From Palsa-89 sp963824345 (lineage in GTDB: Bacteria; Acidobacteriota; Terriglobia; Bryobacterales; Bryobacteraceae), in the NCBI GenBank assembly GCA_963824345.1, contig CAWGOZ010000004.1, positions 124,001 to 188,000 on the forward strand: a stretch of 64,000 bases of DNA, read 5' to 3'. The notes beneath the pieces are model-generated. The model was not told the DNA's origin. It saw nothing but the letters and a program-made list of their open reading frames with translations, and ran no database searches. Both the position numbers and the translations under genes were made by a program. Shown one piece after another: positions 38,443-46,419 of this stretch (within the stretch, counting starts at the first letter, position 1; each line of letters starts with the position of its first letter).

Positions 38443-39722
38443 TTGTTGAATCGGCCCGCGGGCCAGACATCGCCCTGAACGAGAATCTCGCCATCGGACG
38501 GCATGCCGGGCTTGGCGAATCCGATGGCCGCCTTGAGGAGCAGCTTGACGCCCACCACCTGCTTCACGCGGTCGTCTCGGAAGTAAGTGTTCTCGGGCGT
38601 GAATGTGGCCTGTGGATCGATGCGCTGCACGAAAGCGTCGATCGGTTTGGTGGGCGCCGAATCGAGATACACGCGCGCGGGTTGGCCAATCTTCACTTTG
38701 CCGATCTGCCCCTCCGGCACGAATCCGCGCAGATAGACCTTGCTCATGTCGAGCAGCGTCACGATGGCGGTGCCGGCCGTGACCACTTCGCCCGGCTCGG
38801 CGGCGCGTGTCATCACGGTCCCGTCGAATGGCGCTGTGATGATGAGATCCCGCCGATTATCCTCCGCCTCTGCAAGTTGGAAACGGGCCTGTTGAGAGGC
38901 CGCGATGGCCGAGGCTATCTCTCCCTGCTGCTGGTCGATTTGTTTTCGCACGGTAGCGGCCTGGAAGGTGCGGATGCCAGGATTGGAGAGATTGGCCTGG
39001 GCCGTCGTCAGCGCCCCACGCGCAGCTTCCAGACGGCGGCGGGCAGCGGCCACGGCGGCGGCCTGCTGATCGGCAGTCGTGGATGCCTGCTTGCCCTGGC
39101 GTTCGGAGACCGCGCCGGTTTTCACCAGCTTTTGATACGCCTCGTTATCGAACTGCGCGAGACTCAATGACGCTTCCTGCTGGACCAGGTCGGATTCGGA
39201 GGCGGCTAAGTCGGCTTCCGCTTGCCGCACGCGGCCGGCCGCATCCACTTTGGACTGTTCCGTCATCAATTCGTTCTGCTGCAATCCCTGCTGGTAAACC
39301 GCAATCTGATCGTTGGCCGATTTGGCTCTGGCCTCGGCGCCGGCGAGGGCGGCGCGGGCCTGGTCTTCACGCGCCCTGACCTGGGCGTCATCCAGCGTGG
39401 CAATCGTGTCGCCGGCTTTGACGGTATCGCCTTCGCGCACACGGATTTCGATAATGCGCCCGGCCGTTTTCGGTGCGACCGCCGAATCGTCGCCCTCGAT
39501 ACGGCCGCTCACAGTGACAATGCTTTCCGGAACCCGAGGGTTCGCAAAATAGCCTCTCCAGATGAAGAAGGCGGCTACACCCAACGCCACCACAACCAGC
39601 GGAAACACCTTCCGGCGCGGACGCGGAGACGATCGCGGCGCCGGGGGTGACAATGGTGCGGTCGGCGTTTGACCTGGGGAAGGGGCGGCGGCAGTCTTGG
39701 GCTCGGTTTCCTGTTCCGTCAT
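38439..39722 (-). CDS. HlyD-type membrane fusion protein
   Basis: A 427-residue periplasmic adaptor. A Pro-rich cytoplasmic start, one transmembrane helix (VFPLVVVALGVAAFFIW), then the biotinyl-lipoyl-like hairpin (GRIIEIRVREGDTVKAGDT), a coiled coil of about 170 residues rich in Ala, Gln and Glu, and the beta-barrel part (APFDGTVMTRAAEPGEVV, VYLRGFVPEGQIGKVKIG). It links the ABC pump with the TolC duct. It overlaps both neighbours by four bases (tetR upstream, ATPase downstream). Confidence 0.9.
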   Translation of the reverse strand: MTEQETEPKTAAAPSPGQTPTAPLSPPAPRSSPRPRRKVFPLVVVALGVAAFFIWRGYFANPRVPESIVTVSGRIEGDDSAVAPKTAGRIIEIRVREGDTVKAGDTIATLDDAQVRAREDQARAALAGAEARAKSANDQIAVYQQGLQQNELMTEQSKVDAAGRVRQAEADLAASESDLVQQEASLSLAQFDNEAYQKLVKTGAVSERQGKQASTTADQQAAAVAAARRRLEAARGALTTAQANLSNPGIRTFQAATVRKQIDQQQGEIASAIAASQQARFQLAEAEDNRRDLIITAPFDGTVMTRAAEPGEVVTAGTAIVTLLDMSKVYLRGFVPEGQIGKVKIGQPARVYLDSAPTKPIDAFVQRIDPQATFTPENTYFRDDRVKQVVGVKLLLKAAIGFAKPGMPSDGEILVQGDVWPAGRFNK

Positions 39723-40399
39723 TTCGTTCGTCCCCTCTTTCTCTTTGGAGTTGGCGCGATCTGGCGAAGACCAGCCAGCGAAAAATCCCCAATGTGGGTT
39801 GCGATCTGCTCAATCCGCTCCGGATTCAATTCCAATTCGGGCCAGACACGCGAGACCACGTGGCGCGCATTCGAATAGTGGACCACTTGCGCGATGACGC
39901 TATGCGTCACCAGCCGGACCTGGTCGTGGCCGGGAGCCAAATCGAGCATGCTACCGATCAACTCGCGGAAACGATCGTAAACCGGCCGCATTGTCTCGTC
40001 GATCACGCTCGCCATTGCGGGAGTGGGCTGGGCGAACTCGTGCATCATCAGCCGGAAGTGCCATCCGGGACGATCGGCTCGGCAGACTCTCAGGAGCATG
40101 GCGCGGATCAGTCCTCGGAAAGCCTCTTCGGGAGGGGCCGCGCTCCCGATCGCCTTCCTGATGATTCCGTTTCCCGATGCGCCGACCGAATGCCGGAGGA
40201 CCTCGGTGTACAACTCCAGCTTGTCACCGAAATGGTAGTTCACCAGAGCGATGTTGACGCCGGCGCAAGCGCAGATCTCGCGAACAGTCGCGGCCTGGAA
40301 TCCGGATTCGGCAAAGACCTGTCCCGCCGCGTCCAGCAGCTTGGTGCGCGTGTCTTCCGGTAGTACGGGGGGGGTTGATTTCACGAGCGGCGCGGCCAT
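39719..40399 (-). CDS. TetR-family regulator of the exporter operon (CecR-like)
   Basis: A 226-residue repressor. The N-terminal helix-turn-helix is clear: TKLLDAAGQVFAESGFQAAT followed by VREICACAGVNIALVNYHFG. The C-terminal ligand-binding part resembles the CecR (YbiH) type with DUF1956-like features. In Escherichia coli CecR heads and controls the ybhGFSR exporter; the same gene order here supports this identity. The promoter at 40409-40437 leaves almost no untranslated leader, so either the ATG at 40399 is leaderless or the GTG at 40384 is used. Confidence 0.87.
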   Translation of the reverse strand: MAAPLVKSTPPVLPEDTRTKLLDAAGQVFAESGFQAATVREICACAGVNIALVNYHFGDKLELYTEVLRHSVGASGNGIIRKAIGSAAPPEEAFRGLIRAMLLRVCRADRPGWHFRLMMHEFAQPTPAMASVIDETMRPVYDRFRELIGSMLDLAPGHDQVRLVTHSVIAQVVHYSNARHVVSRVWPELELNPERIEQIATHIGDFSLAGLRQIAPTPKRKRGRTK

Positions 40400-40400
40400 C

Positions 40401-40414
40401 TAAACAGCAGTTTA
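40401..40414. promoter_or_regulatory. palindromic operator candidate for the TetR regulator
   Basis: The sequence taaac-agca-gttta is an inverted repeat with 5-base arms, covering the -10 box and the transcription start of the tetR operon. A further half-site (gtttaatt) lies at 40423-40430 in the spacer. Position and symmetry fit autorepression. Confidence 0.5.
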
Positions 40415-40437
40415 AAATGAATGTTTAATTCTGTCAA
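40409..40437 (-). promoter_or_regulatory. sigma70-type promoter of the tetR-exporter operon
   Basis: On the minus strand a perfect TTGACA (-35, 40437-40432) and TAAACT (-10, 40414-40409) are 17 bases apart. The predicted transcription start, about 7 bases further, is at 40402, only 3 bases before the ATG at 40399. Confidence 0.65.
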
Positions 40438-40567
40438 GGGATGAGCACTCTTCGGCGTGCGCGAAACTTGACCTGAATGGGCAAGGAGCTCCGAAGGTTG
40501 GCGGAAAGGCTACCTCAGAACCCAATCGAGGAAGAGAGAGACACAGCCTGCCCGTCAAACCGTGTTG

Positions 40568-40590
40568 TATACTGAACCTAATGGTTCAGT
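40568..40590 (+). promoter_or_regulatory. -10 box and 20-base palindromic operator overlapping arsR-type start
   Basis: A TATACT -10 box (40568-40573) is followed by a perfect inverted repeat, actgaacc-taat-ggttcagt (40571-40590), whose centre contains the ATG start codon at 40581. The -10 position predicts a transcription start at about 40580, so the mRNA would be leaderless. No good -35 box is seen. Confidence 0.6.
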
Positions 40591-40946
40591 CTTGCCAAGT
40601 CCGCTTCGATGCCTCGTTCGGCGCGCTCTCCGACGCCACCCGACGAGGCGTTCTGGAGCAACTCGGGCGTGCGGACGCTTCGATCACGGCCCTTGCCGAG
40701 AGGTTCCACATGACCCTTACGGGAATGAAGAAACATGTAGGCGTCTTAGAGCAAGCGGGGCTCGTCAGCACAGAGAAGGTTGGGCGCGTGCGGACCTGCA
40801 AGCTCGGGCTGCGCGGACTGGAAGAAGAGGCGGCATGGATCGAGAGGCATCGCCAGCTCTGGGCCGCGCGCTTCGACGAGTTGGACATTGTTGTCGACGA
40901 ATTGACACGGAAGGAGAAAGCAAATGGACGTAAGAAGAGAAAGTGA
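40581..40946 (+). CDS. ArsR-family transcriptional regulator
   Basis: A 121-residue winged-helix regulator: DASFGALSDATRRGVLEQLG, SITALAERFHMTLTGMKKHV, LEQAGLVSTEKVGRV. No metal-binding CxC motif is present, as expected for the subgroup that controls SRPBCC genes. The gene overlaps the SRPBCC gene by 23 bases; ArsR-SRPBCC pairs are frequent and autoregulated. A palindromic operator covers its start codon. Confidence 0.88.
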   Translation: MVQSCQVRFDASFGALSDATRRGVLEQLGRADASITALAERFHMTLTGMKKHVGVLEQAGLVSTEKVGRVRTCKLGLRGLEEEAAWIERHRQLWAARFDELDIVVDELTRKEKANGRKKRK

Positions 40947-41433
40947 GGCCACCCCCACGAAGAACCGCACGGGGGTGGAGCGGAAGTCCGAGCGCGAACT
41001 CGTCGTCACGCGCACCGTCAACGCTCCTGCGCGCCTCGTGTTCGAGGCGTGGACCAAAGCAGAACTATTCAGGAGGTGGTGGGTACCAAGCTCGTATGGG
41101 CTGACCCTGCTTTCCTGCGAAATGGATGTTCGCGTTGGGGGGCAGTATCGTCTGGTGTTTCGCCACGAAGATTCGACGATGGAGTTCTTCGGCACGTACC
41201 TCGAAGTGATACCGCACTCGCGCCTCGTTTGGACCAACGAGGAAGGTGACAACGGCAAGACCGTCACCACGGTGACCTTCGATGAAAACGCAGGCAAGAC
41301 GTTGTTGGTCGTGCACGATCACTATCCCTCGAAGGAAGCGCTTGACTCCGGATCGACGGGCGCGATGCCCGAGGCGCTCGACCAACTCGACGAGCTTCTC
41401 GCCAGCCTGGGATCAAGTACTGACGAAAAATGA
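40924..41433 (+). CDS. SRPBCC (AHSA1-like) domain protein
   Basis: A 169-residue START-like ligand-binding protein: LVVTRTVNAPARLVFEAWTK at the N-terminus, then LFRRWWVPSSYGLTLLSCEM and the closing PEALDQLDELLASL. Such proteins bind hydrophobic ligands; the specific ligand is unknown. It overlaps arsR upstream and the DUF1801 gene by four bases downstream. Confidence 0.87.
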   Translation: MDVRRESEATPTKNRTGVERKSERELVVTRTVNAPARLVFEAWTKAELFRRWWVPSSYGLTLLSCEMDVRVGGQYRLVFRHEDSTMEFFGTYLEVIPHSRLVWTNEEGDNGKTVTTVTFDENAGKTLLVVHDHYPSKEALDSGSTGAMPEALDQLDELLASLGSSTDEK

Positions 41434-41927
41434 CGCAGCCAATCCATCAATCAACGAAGCGCGCGGCCGGCCGCCAGGGTAAGAAAACCGCTCAAGGCAA
41501 GACCCGGGCGAAGCTACTGGTCGCCATGACTGGCAAGGCAAGCGCCGCGAAGACCGCCACAGGCGCCGAACCCGTGTTCGCGTACATCGCTAGCTTGCCG
41601 CAGCCGCAGCGCGGCATCGCCGAGCGCATCGATGACCTGGCGGCTAAATGTTTGCCGGACATCCACCGAGCGGTGAAGTGGGGCATGGCGTACTACGGGG
41701 TCGACGGGGGCTGGTGCTTCTCCTCCGGCGCCTTCGTTGGCCATGTGAAACTGATGTTCATACGCGGCACGAAGATCAAGCCGGAACCGCCTGTGACGCC
41801 GATCGGGATGGGCAAATCCACCCGCGGAGTCGAGTTAGCATCGGTTGACGATTTCGACGAGCGTCAATTGGCGTCATGGATGAAGCAGGCCGGCACCATG
41901 CCCTTCGTCGGCGGAAAGAAGCGATGA
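41430..41927 (+). CDS. DUF1801-domain protein
   Basis: A 165-residue protein with a Lys/Ala-rich N-terminal 45 residues and a DUF1801 domain (YIASLPQPQRGIAERIDDLA, VKWGMAYYGVDGGWCFSSGA, HVKLMFIRGTKI, ASWMKQAGTMPF). This domain is often encoded with ArsR and SRPBCC proteins, as here. Function unknown. The stop overlaps the next frame by four bases. Confidence 0.82.
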   Translation: MTQPIHQSTKRAAGRQGKKTAQGKTRAKLLVAMTGKASAAKTATGAEPVFAYIASLPQPQRGIAERIDDLAAKCLPDIHRAVKWGMAYYGVDGGWCFSSGAFVGHVKLMFIRGTKIKPEPPVTPIGMGKSTRGVELASVDDFDERQLASWMKQAGTMPFVGGKKR

Positions 41928-42391
41928 CTACGCCGCGGCGCAGCGTTCAGGACGCCGAGAAGGCGAATGAGACCGTGGCGTGGCAAGCGTTGCCATGCCG
42001 TTACAGGGGGTCGCGTCCAAAAACAGAAAAACTGGCCTTGGCGCATGTATTCAGCTCTTCGCGGCGAAATGGCGCAAGACGCGGCTTCTACATCGTGACT
42101 GCCGATCGCCCCTGCGGCCGCGTTTGGAACGGCTTGTTCCCCTATCGAGGAATCACCGTGCATGTCGAAACTCGGCTGGACAGAACGCTGACGGTGCGCT
42201 TCGGCACACAGTACCTGACGGTCGGCGAATGCCAGCGGCCCCAGAAGACAGTGGCGGTCAAACCAGCCACCGCCGGAACGTCCCAGACGGACCAAACTTA
42301 CCGACACCGCCGCAACTATCAAGCGGCAGCAGCTGTCAATCGTGGAGCGGGCGCTCGGGTTGATGGACGTTCTACTGAAGTCAAGAAATAG
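41924..42391 (+). pseudogene. transposase C-terminal remnant (ISNCY-like), fused frame
   Basis: The frame starts in a four-base overlap with the DUF1801 stop, but similarity is seen only from about 42145: ITVHVETRLDRTLTVRFGTQ and YLTVGECQRPQK resemble the C-terminal beta-rich part of ISNCY-type transposases. The upstream catalytic core is absent, and the last 50 residues are basic and unassigned. It marks the left border of the mobile region. The family assignment is from memory of the motif and moderately sure. Confidence 0.4.
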
Positions 42392-42790
42392 TTTGGCTCG
42401 GCAAACCCTCGGCGGTCTCCTTCTCAGAGAGCGGTGGCGCATTAATAAGGACAGGGACCAGGGCGGTTGGAGTTAAATAACGCAAAATAGCGCGAACTCG
42501 GAGCCCAAGTCGTAGGCGGGTTGGGTCCGGACCTGGCTCCGGACTCCGGCAAGTGGCTGTGACGTTGAGGGTTGGGGATGCCAGGGGCGGCCACCGCACA
42601 GGTGTGAGCACGCGAGGTCCCGCGTCATCCCCGCGTTATTTTTGCGTTATTTTTTGCGTTATTCCGCGTCACGTTTGCGTCATCCCCGCGTTTCTCCCGA
42701 CTTGCCTTCCGCCTGGCAATCGAGCGTTCATGAACAGTGAGGTAAACACCGGGAGCGGGTTGAACCTCCCCGGTCGTGAGAGAGGAATCT
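42392..42790. other. non-coding, repeat-bearing region before DUF2924 gene
   Basis: About 400 bases without a credible gene. It holds three GCGTTATT units (42633-42663) framed by a 14-base direct repeat (42622-42635 and 42677-42690), and one inverted unit at 42476-42483. The RBS agagg of the DUF2924 gene lies at its right end. Confidence 0.55.
42622..42690. repeat. clustered GCGTTATT repeats between 14-base direct repeats
   Basis: Two copies of gcgtcatccccgcg (42622-42635, 42677-42690) enclose GCGTTATT at 42633-42640, 42644-42651 and 42656-42663 and a related GCGTCACGTT unit. The spacing of about 11-12 bases (one helical turn) suits cooperative protein binding. It lies directly upstream of the DUF2924/recombinase genes and may be their regulatory or recombination site. 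Confidence 0.5.
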
Positions 42791-43270
42791 ATGAACGAAG
42801 AGCTCAGGAAAGAGATCGAACAACTGCGGCGCCAGAAGCCCAAGGCGCTAAAGTTGCGTTACCAGCAACTATTCGGCGAGGCATCGAAATCCTCGAATCA
42901 GGCCCACCTGTTCCGGCGCATCGCGTGGCGGTTGCAGGCATTGTCGGAAGGTGACTTGAGCCAGCGGGCGCGTGAGCGCGCCGCAGCATTGGCCGTGGAT
43001 GTCGATCTGCGGTTGCGAGCGCCGCGCAAGTTTTGGCGGGATTTGGAGGCCGAGTCGCGAGGACCGGTTCGCGATCCGCGTCTCCCTGCGGAAGGAACAA
43101 TCCTTCAGCGGCAGTATCGAGAGCAGACCATTGTCGTGAAGATCCTGGCGGATAGTTTCGAATACGATGGCAGGACGTATGAATCGCTCAGTTCGATTGC
43201 GTCTTCGGTGACGGGAACACGGTGGAACGGGTTCTCCTTCTTTGGGTTGAACAAGAAGGGTGCGGCATGA
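42791..43270 (+). CDS. DUF2924-domain protein
   Basis: A 159-residue protein: NEELRKEIEQLRRQKPKALK at the N-terminus, LFRRIAWRLQALSEGDLSQR in the middle, and the closing GTRWNGFSFFGLNK. This is the DUF2924 family, found next to large serine recombinases in phages and mobile islands, probably as a helper or DNA-binding partner. Start at 42791 with RBS agagg. The stop overlaps the recombinase ATG (ATGA), indicating coupled translation. Confidence 0.85.
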   Translation: MNEELRKEIEQLRRQKPKALKLRYQQLFGEASKSSNQAHLFRRIAWRLQALSEGDLSQRARERAAALAVDVDLRLRAPRKFWRDLEAESRGPVRDPRLPAEGTILQRQYREQTIVVKILADSFEYDGRTYESLSSIASSVTGTRWNGFSFFGLNKKGAA

Positions 43271-44358
43271 CGGAAACGCGTCCGCTGCGTTGCGCCATCT
43301 ACACCCGGAAGTCAACCGAAGAAGGACTGGATCAAGCTTTTAATTCCTTGCAGGCACAACGGGAGTCTGGAGAAGCCTATATCCTAAGCCAGCAAGCGCG
43401 CGGCTGGTCCCTGGTGCCGGAGCAATATAACGATGGCGGCTTCAGCGGCTCGCACCTGGAACGGCCCGCCCTGCAACGGCTTCTCAACGATCTCCAGTCG
43501 GGCCGGATCGATTGCGTGTTGGTTTATAAAGTTGACCGGCTGAGCCGGTCGCTGCTCGACTTCGCACGGCTCATGGAACGGTTCGATCGAACCGGCGTGA
43601 GCTTTGTATCGGTGACCCAGGAGTTTAACACCACCACATCGATGGGTCGTCTGACACTGAATATTTTGTTATCCTTCGCTCAGTTCGAGCGCGAAGTTAC
43701 CGGCGAACGAACGCGCGACAAACAATCGGCGGCGCGGCGCAAGGGCAAGTGGATCGGCGGCTGGCCGGTCCTGGGTTACGACCTGGATCCCCAGGGCGGG
43801 CGCCTGGTGGTGAATCCCGCCGAAGCCGAGCGGGTACGCGAGATCTATCGCATGGCCGCCGATGCATCCAGCCTCGAAGCCCTCGTGGCGCAAATTGCCG
43901 CTCGCGGGTTTCTGACGAAAGCTTGGACCAACAAAGCGGGAAAACCGCACCTGGCAAGAGCCTTCAGCCGGATGACGCTCCGATTGCTGTTGTCGAACGT
44001 CCTCTATAAAGGTTCGGTCTCCCACAAGGGAACCATCTACCCAGGCGAGCAGGAACGGATTGTCGGCGAAGAAGTATGGGACAAGGTCCAAGCGCAGCTG
44101 GAGCTTCGCAGCGCAGGACAGCGCGGAAAGGTTCACGGTCCACAGCTTGCGCCACTCGCGGGTCTGCTGTATTGCACCGAATGCGGCAGCGCGATGCGGC
44201 CCACCTTTACGACGCGGCACGGGCGGCGCTACCGGTATTACTCTTGCCAGGCAGCGCGGCGGAAACAAAACAAGCCTTGCTCTCAGAACCCGGCCGGAGC
44301 GAAGGGCCTGGAGCATTCTCTGCTCCGGAATCTGGAACCGGGCTCGGAACGGGATTGA
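43267..44358 (+). CDS. large serine recombinase, truncated by deletion/frameshift
   Basis: A 363-residue frame with the resolvase catalytic domain (CAIYTRKSTEEG with the nucleophilic Ser, VYKVDRLSRSLLDFARLM), the recombinase domain (LARAFSRMTLRLLLSNVLYK) and the zinc ribbon (LLYCTECGSAMRPTFTT with YYSCQAARR). Intact relatives are about 500-550 residues with a long coiled coil and a final beta domain. Here the frame stops soon after the zinc ribbon; the end piece NWEAVLPSLRRLDYNANTQR continues in another frame from about 44354, and the coiled coil is missing. Catalytic residues are intact but recombination directionality is probably lost. Confidence 0.8.
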   Translation: MTETRPLRCAIYTRKSTEEGLDQAFNSLQAQRESGEAYILSQQARGWSLVPEQYNDGGFSGSHLERPALQRLLNDLQSGRIDCVLVYKVDRLSRSLLDFARLMERFDRTGVSFVSVTQEFNTTTSMGRLTLNILLSFAQFEREVTGERTRDKQSAARRKGKWIGGWPVLGYDLDPQGGRLVVNPAEAERVREIYRMAADASSLEALVAQIAARGFLTKAWTNKAGKPHLARAFSRMTLRLLLSNVLYKGSVSHKGTIYPGEQERIVGEEVWDKVQAQLELRSAGQRGKVHGPQLAPLAGLLYCTECGSAMRPTFTTRHGRRYRYYSCQAARRKQNKPCSQNPAGAKGLEHSLLRNLEPGSERD

Positions 44359-44885
44359 ACTGGGAAGCCGTTCTTCCCTCGCTACGGCGCTTGGACTATA
44401 ACGCCAACACGCAACGGGTTTCCATTGCGTTCCAGGACGGGACGCGCATGGAACAGACGCTAGCCACCCTCCCTCGGCCGGGTTCGACAACCGATGCCGC
44501 GGACAAAAGCGCCGGCGGACGCGTCCCGCGTGTCAGCCGGCTGTTGGCGCTGGCCATCAAGTTCGAACGGTTGGTTCGCGAAGGAGCGGTGCGCAACTAC
44601 CGGGAACTCGCCGAGGCGGGCCAGATCAGCCGTGCGAGGATGTCGCAGATCATGCACCTTTCCGACCTGGCGCCGGAGATCCAAGAGGAACTATTGTTCT
44701 TGCCAAAAACGGTTGCGGGTCCGGATCGATTCACCGAAAAAAGCTTGCGGCAGGTGGCCCGATCCATCGATTGGGAGTTGCAGAAAAAGCAGTTTCGAGC
44801 CCTTGGGAAGCAAACGCGCGAAGCAGCCCCGTTGCCTACCAATGAAGCGAAAGAAGCGTACGACGTGAGGCGAGCGTCCTCATAA
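44354..44885 (+). CDS. recombinase C-terminal remnant plus HTH protein
   Basis: From 44354 the frame first encodes the displaced tail of the recombinase (NWEAVLPSLRRLDYN, VSIAFQDGTRM), then a helix-turn-helix protein: RLLALAIKFERLVREGAVRN, YRELAEAGQISRARMSQIMH, LSDLAPEIQEELLFLP. The second part resembles small ORFs regularly found after DUF2924-linked recombinases and looks like a KorB/ParB-type DNA-binding helix set. A separate start for it could be the ATG at 44448. Whether it is an independent gene or a fusion is not decided. Confidence 0.6.
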
Positions 44886-45140
44886 ACCTGGTAACCGTGC
44901 GATTTGCAATGCGGCCTCACAAGGCCGAACAACAAGGAACCTGAGCCGCGCGAGCCGTGTTGAGACCTCCAGCGGGCGCGCTTCAATGAGTTGCTGGCCT
45001 CACGCGACTGATTTGCAAGGCATCGCCGTTTCTTCACCAAGGTTTCCGAAACACGCCAGTATTTCCTTGCAATCCAGGGGACACCGAGCGATGAATGTCA
45101 TGACCGCGGCAGCTTGCCGCCAAAGGAAAACAACATACAC

Positions 45141-45497
45141 ATGACACCCTCGAACAAATCCGCTGCCGCCCCGCCGGCGACGGCCGATACCAAACCATCT
45201 CGCGCCCCCAAGCGCGCACAGGCCGACAGGATAGCCCGCGTCAGCAAGAAGGCGAAACCTGCCGTGGCCGCCAAGAAGGCCGCTACGCCCGAGCGTAGCA
45301 CCAAGACAGCCAAAATCCTGGCCCTTCTCGAGCGCACTGGCGGCGCTTCCCTGGAGCAACTGCGCAAAGCCACTGGCTGGCAGGCTCACTCGGTGCGCGG
45401 TTTCTTGAGCGGAACGCTCAAAAAGAAGATGGGCCTGCGCGTCGCTTCATCCAAATTGCAGGGCGGCCAGCGCACCTACCGCATCGTCTCCAACTAA
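45141..45497 (+). CDS. DUF3489-domain protein
   Basis: A 118-residue protein. A Lys/Ala/Pro-rich, DNA-binding-like N-terminal half (NKSAAAPPATADTKPSRAPK, VSKKAKPAVAAKKAA) is followed by a compact DUF3489 winged-helix-like domain: TAKILALLERTGGASLEQL, GWQAHSVRGFLSGTLKKKMG, GGQRTYRIVSN. Start at ATG 45141; the ORF start at 45114 is possible but less supported. It belongs to the recombinase module. Two damaged copies are in the window (48763-49024, 60523-60740). A terminator follows directly. Confidence 0.83.
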   Translation: MTPSNKSAAAPPATADTKPSRAPKRAQADRIARVSKKAKPAVAAKKAATPERSTKTAKILALLERTGGASLEQLRKATGWQAHSVRGFLSGTLKKKMGLRVASSKLQGGQRTYRIVSN

Positions 45498-45507
45498 TTC
45501 CTTACGG

Positions 45508-45543
45508 CGCCGCCGAGACTTTACTAAGTCCGGCGGCGTTTTT
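45508..45543 (+). terminator. rho-independent terminator after DUF3489 gene
   Basis: A stem with arms gcgccgccg(a)g-actt and aagt-c-cggcggcg encloses a short loop and is followed by a run of five T. Lies 11 bases after the stop. Confidence 0.75.
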
Positions 45544-45931
45544 CTGTTTGCGGCCTTCATTCACCAAAGCTGGCTGCCGGCGTTGGCCGCGAAGGTTAGC
45601 TGGGATGAGTCTATCCGTGTGAGGATGATGGCCGGCGACTAGGGACTGACGCGGACTACCATGACCATGAAGCCGATCCGGTGTTTATTCCAGCCCCCCA
45701 CCCAACAGACCTGCCAATCACCGAAGCGCGAGCCGAGCGTCACTGCGGTTTGCAGACGAAGGAACTTGGTTTCCAATTGCATGTGTTTTTACGGTCATCA
45801 CATGACTCACTCGTTTGCCTGCCACAGTCAAGTCCTTGCCGTCCTCTCTGCTTGGTAGCCGTCATCAAGGTTGGAATCGGCGCAGGAAGCGCGGCGCGTT
45901 GCGACTTGCTTTCCTTCGGATAAATCAGCCT
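45544..45931. other. no supported gene
   Basis: About 390 bases between the DUF3489 terminator and the next small gene. Short plus-strand frames (45661-45858, 45681-45923) show no domain and overlap each other. Parts may be further decayed mobile-element sequence. Confidence 0.45.
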
Positions 45932-46204
45932 ATGCTGTCGCACATGCCCAGAACACGTTCCCAGCGGAAAGCTCCCGCGCTCAAGACTGGCTTTCGGCCG
46001 GGCCACAGCGGCGCCTGCGAAGCCCGCTTGTATCAGTTCACCGGCCCTGCGGATGGTGCAGGCGAACCGCCCGTGAAACGCGTGGCCGCCTGCGATGTAC
46101 ACCAGGCCATCGCCCACATGCGCAAATGGCATCCCGGCCTCGACATCCTGCGCGTCGAGCTAGTCGCACTCATCGAAATGGTGTCCGGCTCCCCGCTCAA
46201 CTAG
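45932..46204 (+). CDS. small hypothetical protein
   Basis: About 90 residues, starting at ATG 45932 or 45944. The first part is basic (PRTRSQRKAPALKTGFRP); the second has KRVAACDVHQAIAHMRKWHP and ends VELVALIEMVSGSPLN. The ending resembles small uncharacterised proteins of mobile islands. No function can be given. Confidence 0.45.
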   Translation: MLSHMPRTRSQRKAPALKTGFRPGHSGACEARLYQFTGPADGAGEPPVKRVAACDVHQAIAHMRKWHPGLDILRVELVALIEMVSGSPLN

Positions 46205-46353
46205 ATCGATCCTCCTCGAATACCTTGGAGCTCGTCGTACTGAGAGTACCCTGGCTAAACCACCAAACTTGATTTCCTCGTGTACAATTTAACAGCAGAA
46301 CACTGGAATACCCCCAAAACCGGCTTTCCCATCCCAAGAAAGCAGGCTGGGCT

Positions 46354-46396
46354 GTTAACCGATGGGTTGTAGGTTCGAGTAAGGCTCGAGGAGCCA
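46354..46396 (+). other. tRNA-Asn 3' fragment (attachment-site scar), degenerate copy
   Basis: 43 bases from the anticodon (gttaa of a GUU anticodon loop) to CCA. The acceptor end ctcgaggagcca fits bacterial tRNA-Asn. The T-loop ttcgagt is present, but the 3' side of the T-stem (aaggc) no longer pairs. No 5' half precedes it. It is followed by aattttttcat and tgtccgg, as at the second copy (49454). Confidence 0.65.
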
Positions 46397-46419
46397 ATTT
46401 TTTCATTGTCCGGCAGCAA

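Noticed and set aside
42622..42690. CRISPR array
   Set aside because: Units are 8 bases with 3-5 base gaps, far too short for CRISPR repeats and spacers, and no cas gene is present.
45661..45923. Overlapping short plus-strand frames
   Set aside because: Two frames overlap each other, neither shows a domain or start signal.
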